From Pseudomonadota bacterium (GTDB taxonomy: Bacteria; Pseudomonadota; Gammaproteobacteria; Xanthomonadales; Xanthomonadaceae), in NCBI GenBank assembly GCA_023388355.1, contig JAEWGI010000059.1, forward strand, positions 1 through 37,760: a stretch of DNA of 37,760 bases, read 5' to 3'. The position numbers and the translations under genes are program-made. Each line of letters starts with the position of its first letter. Position 1 is the stretch's first letter. Shown in pieces: positions 32,788-37,760 of this stretch. The notes beneath the pieces were generated by a model. That model was not told the DNA's origin and made no database searches. It was given only the letters and a program-made list of their open reading frames with translations.

Positions 32788-33669
32788 TCATTCGTCCACC
32801 AGCTCGCCTCCGGGCAGGAACTGCCAGGTGCGGGTGACGTGGAGGACGTCGATGTTCTCCTCGGTGACCGGCAGCGGCGGATAGGGTTCGGCCAGCCGGG
32901 CGATCCGCAGCGCGGCATCGTCGAGCAGCTTCGTGCCGCTGGAGCGGATGATGTCGGCGCGCTCGACCGTGCCGTCGCGCCGGATCGCCACGCTGATCAC
33001 CAGTTCGCCGGCCATCCGGCGGCGGCGCGCCTCGTCAGGGTAGTTGAGGTTGCCCACGCGCTGCACCCGGTCGACCCAACCGCGCAGGTAGCTGGCGTAG
33101 GCCCATTCCTGGGTGCTGGCGGACACGAACTTGCGCTTGGGCCGTTTGGCGTAGCGTTCCGAGCGCAGGTGGATCTCGGCCGCAAGCCGCGCCATCGCCA
33201 GGTCGCGCTCGACCCTGCGGTCGCCGCGCGGGAGCGGGTTGTCGTCCGCCTCCGGACGCGCATCCGCGGCCGGCACCGTGTCCTCGCCGCGCTGGCTGGC
33301 GACCACGCGCGCCTGCGGCGGCGGCTGCTCGGCCGGCGACTGCGCGCGCACCTCGATCGGCGCCACCCCCGACTCCGCCTGCGCCGCGCGCCCGGCCTGG
33401 TCGTCCCGGGGGCGGGTGCTGCGCTCGTGCTCGCCGCCGCCCTGGTTGGAAGCCTGGGCAAGGAAATCCGCCTGCGCGCGGGTCAGCGGACTGGTGGTCT
33501 CGGTGATGATCACGTCCAGGGTCGGCATCAGCGGCGCGCCGTCATCGAGCGCGAAGCCCACGCCCAGCACCAGCATCCCGTGCAGCAGCAGCGACAGCAC
33601 CAGGGTTGCGCTGAGGCGCTCGCGTTCGCCGATGCGGGGCGGGGCGGGGGGGATGGCGAGGGCGTGCAT
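32788..33669 (-). CDS. TonB-family energy transducer (TonB3 type, next to pil genes)
   Basis: A 293-residue protein. The membrane helix is about 19-40 and contains the Ser-x3-His pair (S26LLLH30) that TonB needs to couple to ExbB/ExbD. A Gln/Pro/Ala-rich periplasmic spacer follows, then a C-terminal TonB domain (VGNLNYPDEARRRRMAGEL, SSGTKLLDDAALRIARLAEPYPPLP). In P. aeruginosa TonB3 lies beside gshB and pilG and is needed for twitching motility; the same neighbourhood here argues for that subtype rather than siderophore TonB. ATG 33669 starts it; the open frame further upstream runs through repeat DNA. Confidence 0.88.
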   Translation of the reverse strand: MHALAIPPAPPRIGERERLSATLVLSLLLHGMLVLGVGFALDDGAPLMPTLDVIITETTSPLTRAQADFLAQASNQGGGEHERSTRPRDDQAGRAAQAESGVAPIEVRAQSPAEQPPPQARVVASQRGEDTVPAADARPEADDNPLPRGDRRVERDLAMARLAAEIHLRSERYAKRPKRKFVSASTQEWAYASYLRGWVDRVQRVGNLNYPDEARRRRMAGELVISVAIRRDGTVERADIIRSSGTKLLDDAALRIARLAEPYPPLPVTEENIDVLHVTRTWQFLPGGELVDE

Positions 33670-33689
33670 GAGGGCCTGGCGGCGTCGGC

Positions 33690-33783
33690 GGTTGGCAGTG
33701 GGTGGCTGGTGGTTGCTGGGCCTCCGCGCGCGGCGGAGCGGGCGACAGGCTACCAACTGCCAACCACCGCCCCCCAACCAGTT
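33690..33783. repeat. Inverted GGTTGGCAGTTGG-type repeat between gshB and tonB
   Basis: One arm (33690-33720) carries GGTTGGCAGTGGG and the other (33751-33783) its near-complement CCAACTGCCAACCACC. An internal hairpin CTCCGC/GCGGAG (33722-33738) lies between. A 12-base block is shared with the queE-queC spacer. The element fills the gshB-tonB gap and ends at the gshB stop. Confidence 0.6.
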
Positions 33784-34725
33784 CTAACCGGCTTCGATCG
33801 CATCGAACAGCATCCCGGCGATGTTCAGGCCGAACTGGGCGTCCAGTTCGCGGATGCAGGTCGGGCTGGTGACGTTGACCTCGGTCAGCCAGTCGCCGAT
33901 CACGTCCAGGCCGACGAAGCGCATGCCCCGGCGCTTCATTTCCGGGCCTACCTGGGCCGCGATCCAGCGGTCGCGGTCGCTCAGCGGGCGACCTTCGCCG
34001 CGGCCGCCGGCAGCCAGGTTGCCGCGGAACTCGTCGCCCTGCGGTATCCGGGCCAGGCAGTAGTCGACCGGTTCGCCGTCGATGAGCAGGATGCGCTTGT
34101 CGCCGTCCACGATCTCCGGCAGGTAGCGCTGGGCCATGGCCAGGTGGCGGCCACCGGCGGTCAGGGTTTCCAGGATCACGTTGAGGTTGGGCTCGCCCGC
34201 GCTGGCGCGGAAGATCGAGCGCCCGCCCATCCCGTCCAGCGGCTTGAGCACCGCCTGGCCCTCGCGGGCGACGAAGGCCTTGAGCGTGGCGGCGTCGCGC
34301 GAGACCACGGTCGGCGGGCAGCACTGCGGGAATTCCAGCGCCGCCAGCTTCTCGTTCAGGTCGCGCAGGCCGCGCGGATCGTTGACCACCTGCGCGCCCT
34401 GGCGGCGGGCGGCATCCAGGATCAGGGTGTCGTGGATGAAGTCCGGATCCACCGGCGGATCCTTGCGCATCAGCACCAGGTCGTCCGGACCCAGCGCACG
34501 TTGTGACGTCGATCCCAGTTCGAACCAGCCTTCCGGATCTTCACGCACCTGCAGCGGCGCCATCAGCGCCTGCGCCCGCCCATGATCCATGCCAAGCCCG
34601 CCCGGCAGCACGTACCGCAGGGCGTGGCCGCGGCGCTGCGCTTCCAGCAGCATCGCGAAGGTTGAATCCTTGGCGATCCGGATCGAGCCGATCGCATCCA
34701 TCACAACCACGACGTTCAGGGGCAT
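33784..34725 (-). CDS. gshB: Glutathione synthetase
   Basis: A 313-residue cytoplasmic ATP-grasp enzyme joining gamma-glutamylcysteine and glycine. The family opening LNVVVVMDAIGSIRIAKDST, the VLMRKDPPVD motif, GQAVLKPLDGMGGRSIF (ATP grasp loop) and LTEVNVTSPTCIREL (metal and substrate site) are all present. ATG 34725 is the standard start. It is divergent from pilG and followed by tonB on the same strand after the repeat element. Confidence 0.96.
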   Translation of the reverse strand: MPLNVVVVMDAIGSIRIAKDSTFAMLLEAQRRGHALRYVLPGGLGMDHGRAQALMAPLQVREDPEGWFELGSTSQRALGPDDLVLMRKDPPVDPDFIHDTLILDAARRQGAQVVNDPRGLRDLNEKLAALEFPQCCPPTVVSRDAATLKAFVAREGQAVLKPLDGMGGRSIFRASAGEPNLNVILETLTAGGRHLAMAQRYLPEIVDGDKRILLIDGEPVDYCLARIPQGDEFRGNLAAGGRGEGRPLSDRDRWIAAQVGPEMKRRGMRFVGLDVIGDWLTEVNVTSPTCIRELDAQFGLNIAGMLFDAIEAG

Positions 34726-34823
34726 GTGACCCACCAGTGGCACTTTCTGACAAATGTTAGCAGCCGCCGCGGGTTGCTTTCGCCCGGCGTGGCCACGACT
34801 TGCGCAAACTTCTTCATGGATGC

Positions 34824-34854
34824 TTGACAGTCCCGCACGAGGCTGGAATATACG
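34824..34854 (+). promoter_or_regulatory. Sigma70-like promoter for the pil-chp operon
   Basis: A perfect TTGACA (34824-34829) is followed after 17 bp by AATATA (34847-34852) or after 19 bp by TATACG (34849-34854). It lies about 55 bp upstream of pilG, in the divergent gshB-pilG gap. Confidence 0.6.
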
Positions 34855-34908
34855 GTGATCGCGGCGTTGCGGGCATCGGACCCGCCGCGCGCGCCCGGGG
34901 ACCGAAGA

Positions 34909-35310
34909 ATGACGCAAGACGACAGCCGCGCCGCCAGCCTCGATGGCCTGCGGGTGATGGTGATCGATGATTCGAAAACCATCCGCCGGACCGCGGAAAC
35001 CCTGCTCAAGCGGGAGGGTGCCGAGGTCGTGACCGCAGTCGACGGCTTCGAGGCCCTGGCCAAGATCGCCGACCAGAAGCCGCAGATCATCTTCGTCGAC
35101 ATCATGATGCCGCGCCTGGACGGCTACCAGACCTGCGCGCTGATCAAGAACAACCAGCTGTTCAAGAACACGCCCGTGATCATGCTGTCCTCCAAGGACG
35201 GCCTGTTCGACAAGGCGCGCGGCCGCATCGTCGGCTCCGAGCAGTACGTCACCAAGCCATTCACGCGCGAGGAACTCCTCGACGCGATCCGTACCCATGT
35301 CAAGGCGTGA
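34909..35310 (+). CDS. pilG: Twitching motility response regulator PilG
   Basis: A 133-residue single-domain CheY-like receiver. Acidic pair Asp20/Asp21, phospho-acceptor Asp64 (IIFVDIMMPRLDG), Ser94 and Lys116 (YVTKPF) are all present. In P. aeruginosa PilG promotes pilus extension downstream of the ChpA kinase. ATG 34909 follows a GAAGA sequence; the upstream frame extension lacks conserved residues. Confidence 0.95.
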   Translation: MTQDDSRAASLDGLRVMVIDDSKTIRRTAETLLKREGAEVVTAVDGFEALAKIADQKPQIIFVDIMMPRLDGYQTCALIKNNQLFKNTPVIMLSSKDGLFDKARGRIVGSEQYVTKPFTREELLDAIRTHVKA

Positions 35311-35324
35311 AAGGGGGAATCGCC

Positions 35325-35696
35325 ATGGCCCGCATCCTGATCATCGAAGACTCACCGACCGACACGGCGGTGTTGACCCAACTGCTTGAGCGCCACGGAC
35401 ACCAGGTGCTGGCTTCAATCAGCGCCGAGGACGGCATCGAGGTGTGCAAGCGCGAAAAGCCCGACCTGGTATTGATGGACGTCGTGCTTCCGGGCATGAA
35501 CGGCTTCCAGGCCACGCGCGCGCTCGGGCGCGATGCCGACACCAAGGGCATCCCGGTGCTGATCGTGAGCACCAAGGGCATGGAGACCGACCAGGCCTGG
35601 GGCATGCGCCAGGGCGCCAAGGGCTACCTGGTCAAGCCGCCGAAGGAAGACGTGCTGATGGGCGAGATCGACCGTCTGCTCGAGGCGGCGGGATGA
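35325..35696 (+). CDS. pilH: Twitching motility response regulator PilH
   Basis: A 123-residue CheY-like receiver with Asp9, phospho-acceptor Asp52 (LVLMDVVLPGMNG) and Lys104 (YLVKPP). PilH counteracts PilG in control of pilus retraction. ATG 35325 has a strong AAGGGGGA ribosome-binding site 14 bp after pilG; a GTG overlapping pilG is less likely. Its stop overlaps the pilI start (ATGA). Confidence 0.95.
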   Translation: MARILIIEDSPTDTAVLTQLLERHGHQVLASISAEDGIEVCKREKPDLVLMDVVLPGMNGFQATRALGRDADTKGIPVLIVSTKGMETDQAWGMRQGAKGYLVKPPKEDVLMGEIDRLLEAAG

Positions 35697-36232
35697 ACGC
35701 GCATCGCGACCCGTTCGCGATGCTGCTCGACTACGAGCAGCGCAGCCTCGCGCACGTCGCCGGCCTGCCCGAGCAGTTCGACGCGCCCGGCCTGTGGCGC
35801 GGCGTGGGCTACCGGGTCGGCAACCACCGCCTGGCCTCCACCTTCCACGAGGTGCTGGAAATCCTGCCGATGCCGCCGATCACGCCGGTGCCGGGAGCGC
35901 AGGCGTGGATGCTGGGGGTGGGCAACGTCCGCGGCAACCTGCTGCCGATCGTCGACCTCAAGCAGTTCCTCGACGGCGAACGCACCGTGCTGCACGAAAC
36001 CCAGCGGGTGCTGATCGTGCGCCAGCCCGATGGCGACGTTGCGGTCACCATCGACGAGTTGTACGGCCAGCGCAGCTTCCACGACGAGCAGCAGGTGGAC
36101 ATCGAGGAGGTGTCGGATGGCCGCTACGGCCATTTCGTCGAGCGCGCTTACCGGTTCGCCGACCAGACCTGGGGCGTGTTCAGCCTGAGCCGGCTGGCGC
36201 GCACACCCGAATTCAGACAAGCCGCGGCCTGA
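35693..36232 (+). CDS. pilI: CheW-like adaptor PilI
   Basis: A 179-residue CheW-domain protein coupling PilJ to the ChpA kinase. The fold shows as GVGYRVGNHRLASTFHEVLEI, LGVGNVRGNLLPIVDLKQFL and RVLIVRQPDGDVAVTIDELY. It starts inside the pilH stop codon, so translation is coupled, and precedes pilJ by 42 bp. Confidence 0.94.
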   Translation: MNAHRDPFAMLLDYEQRSLAHVAGLPEQFDAPGLWRGVGYRVGNHRLASTFHEVLEILPMPPITPVPGAQAWMLGVGNVRGNLLPIVDLKQFLDGERTVLHETQRVLIVRQPDGDVAVTIDELYGQRSFHDEQQVDIEEVSDGRYGHFVERAYRFADQTWGVFSLSRLARTPEFRQAAA

Positions 36233-36274
36233 CCGTCGCGTCCAGCAAGACAAAGCAGGGGCAGGGGTACGAGC

Positions 36275-37760
36275 ATGAGCACAGTAGTCGATACGATCGC
36301 AGGCAAGGGTCGCGGACTGGGGAGCAACTTCTGGATCGCGGCGCTGGTCGCCACGCTCGTCATCTTCGGCGCCAACACCGGCTATGCCGGCTGGAAGGCG
36401 GCGCGGCTGGGCGGCGCCAGCACCGCGGCCTCGAGCCTGCAGGTGAACTCGCAGCGCCTGGCCAACCAGGGCCGGGAAGCGGTGGCCGGCGATACCGGGG
36501 CATTCGCGGCATTCAAGGACACCAGGGCCGCGATCGACGCCGACGTGCAGCAGCTCAACGCGAACTTCGGCGCCACCGCCGGGGTGGCCGGGCCGATCCG
36601 CACCGTCACCGCGACCTGGACCCCGCTGGCCGAAAGCGCCGACCAGGTCGCAGCCAGCGAGCAGGCGGTGAGCGGATTCGCCGCCAACGCCACCAGCTTC
36701 AACCAGGCCGTGCCGCAGCTGCAGGCGCAGCTGGACGAACTGGTGCGCGCGATGTCCTCCAGCGGCTCGCCGGCCTCGCAGGTCTACATCGCCCTGCGCC
36801 AGAACGTGCTGGCGGGCAACATGGCGCGCCGCGTCGCCGAGATCCAGGCCGGCGGTACCGGCGTCTCGATCGCGGGCGATGCGCTGGCGCGCGACGTGGG
36901 CGTGTTCGAGCAGGTGCTCGAAGGCCTGCGCGAGGGCGACCAGGCCATGAACGTGCAGGCGCTGACCAACGGCGGCGCGGTGGCCGCGCTGAACCAGGCC
37001 GCCACCCGCTGGACCGAGATGAAGACCGACCTGGACGCGATCATCGCCAGCGCCCCGGCGCTGTTCCAGGCGCAGGAGGCCTCCGCGGCGCTGACCACGG
37101 GTTCGGACAAGCTGCTGGCCGACAGCCAGGCGCTGTTCTCGGCCTTCACCGCCTTCGGTTCGCTCAAGGACACCAGCGTGCTCGGCAACGTCTGGATCAG
37201 CATCCTCAGCGGCCTGCTGGCGCTGGTGTCGCTGGCCGGCCTGCTCTGGTCGCTGAACCGCGCCCAGCGCAAGCGCTACGAAGACACGATGGAGCTCAAC
37301 AACCGCAACCAGGAGGCGATCATGCGCCTGCTGGACGAAATCGGCGCCCTCGCGGAAAACGACCTGACGGTCAAGGCCACGGTCACCGAGGACATGACCG
37401 GCGCCATCGCCGACTCGATCAACTTCGCGGTCGAGAACCTTCGCGACCTGGTCGGCACGATCAACGACACCTCGGCGCAGGTGGCATCGAGCGCGCAGGA
37501 GACGCAGGCCACCGCCATGCACCTGGCCGAGGCCGCCGAGCACCAGGCGCAGGAGATCAACTCCGCCTCCAACCGCATTACCGAGATCGCCTCGAGCATT
37601 GACCAGGTGTCGAAGAACTCGGCCGAGTCGGCCGACGTGGCGCAGCGCTCGGTGCAGATCGCGACCAAGGGCGCGGGCGTGGTGCGCGAGACGATCGCCG
37701 GCATGGACTCGATCCGCGACCAGATCCAGGAAACCTCCAAGCGCATCAAGCGCCTGGGCG
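36275..37760 (+). CDS. pilJ: Type IV pilus methyl-accepting chemotaxis protein PilJ (3' end outside the window)
   Basis: The first 495 residues are present. Membrane helix one is about 19-38, a periplasmic helical region runs to about 302 (with long Ala/Gln/Asn-rich helices of the PilJ N-terminal domain type), helix two is about 303-325, then a HAMP-like stretch (ALAENDLTVKATVTEDMTGAI) and the start of the signalling helical hairpin (SSAQETQATAMHLAEAAEH). PilJ senses surface contact or phosphatidylethanolamine in P. aeruginosa and drives the Chp system. The kinase chpA should lie to the right. Confidence 0.94.
   Translation, partial: MSTVVDTIAGKGRGLGSNFWIAALVATLVIFGANTGYAGWKAARLGGASTAASSLQVNSQRLANQGREAVAGDTGAFAAFKDTRAAIDADVQQLNANFGATAGVAGPIRTVTATWTPLAESADQVAASEQAVSGFAANATSFNQAVPQLQAQLDELVRAMSSSGSPASQVYIALRQNVLAGNMARRVAEIQAGGTGVSIAGDALARDVGVFEQVLEGLREGDQAMNVQALTNGGAVAALNQAATRWTEMKTDLDAIIASAPALFQAQEASAALTTGSDKLLADSQALFSAFTAFGSLKDTSVLGNVWISILSGLLALVSLAGLLWSLNRAQRKRYEDTMELNNRNQEAIMRLLDEIGALAENDLTVKATVTEDMTGAIADSINFAVENLRDLVGTINDTSAQVASSAQETQATAMHLAEAAEHQAQEINSASNRITEIASSIDQVSKNSAESADVAQRSVQIATKGAGVVRETIAGMDSIRDQIQETSKRIKRLG

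Overview
The window looks like chromosomal DNA from a high-GC gammaproteobacterium of the Xanthomonadaceae/Lysobacteraceae type (Lysobacter, Luteimonas, Stenotrophomonas relatives). Three things point there: the extreme GC at third codon positions, which leaves very long meaningless antisense frames; the gene order ruvB-ybgC-tolQRAB-pal-cpoB-queE-queC-tRNA-Lys and gshB/tonB-pilGHIJ; and the dispersed GC-rich intergenic palindromes. All assignments come from reading the sequence and translations; no database search was run.

Layout. (1) 1-2123 is an accessory patch: the 5' end of an IS3-type transposase leaving the window, a short C-terminal remnant of a protein (possibly a type VI lipase effector), an intact periplasmic immunity-like protein of the Tli4 type, and a decayed partial paralogue of it. 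It lies directly upstream of ruvB, with no ruvA beside it. (2) 2124-10288 is the conserved cell-envelope block: ruvB, ybgC, the Tol-Pal machine (tolQ, tolR, tolA, tolB, pal, cpoB) and two queuosine-precursor genes (queE, queC), mostly overlapping or closely spaced. (3) 10276-11930 holds a convergent group III truncated haemoglobin with a candidate Fnr/Anr-type leaderless promoter, then tRNA-Lys(UUU), then about 1 kb of tandem repeats. Each repeat carries the 3' end of that tRNA, and two 361-bp units carry paired REP-like palindromes. (4) 11931-23793 holds mntP and recQ (minus), a Dps-like ferritin (minus) divergent from hrpA, relA, a REP cluster and a membrane-anchored repeat protein. (5) 23899-32759 holds a two-domain glycosyltransferase (minus) divergent from mrcB (PBP1b), a lipoprotein beginning at the base after mrcB that resembles the PBP1b activator LpoP, yoaA-type helicase, tsaB and a small signal peptidase I. 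(6) 32788-37760 holds gshB-tonB (minus) divergent from pilG-pilH-pilI-pilJ, the start of the Pil-Chp twitching chemosensory operon; pilJ runs off the window.

How the genes fit together. Most of the window serves the envelope: Tol-Pal couples constriction of the outer membrane to division, CpoB links Tol to PBP1b, PBP1b with its likely lipoprotein partner makes septal peptidoglycan, and TonB sits next to the type IV pilus signalling genes as TonB3 does in Pseudomonas aeruginosa. The least ordinary parts are the tRNA-Lys repeat array, which looks like scars of repeated integration or duplication at a known island hotspot, the precise Fnr-type promoter geometry in front of the haemoglobin gene, and the damaged effector/immunity-like patch at the left edge.
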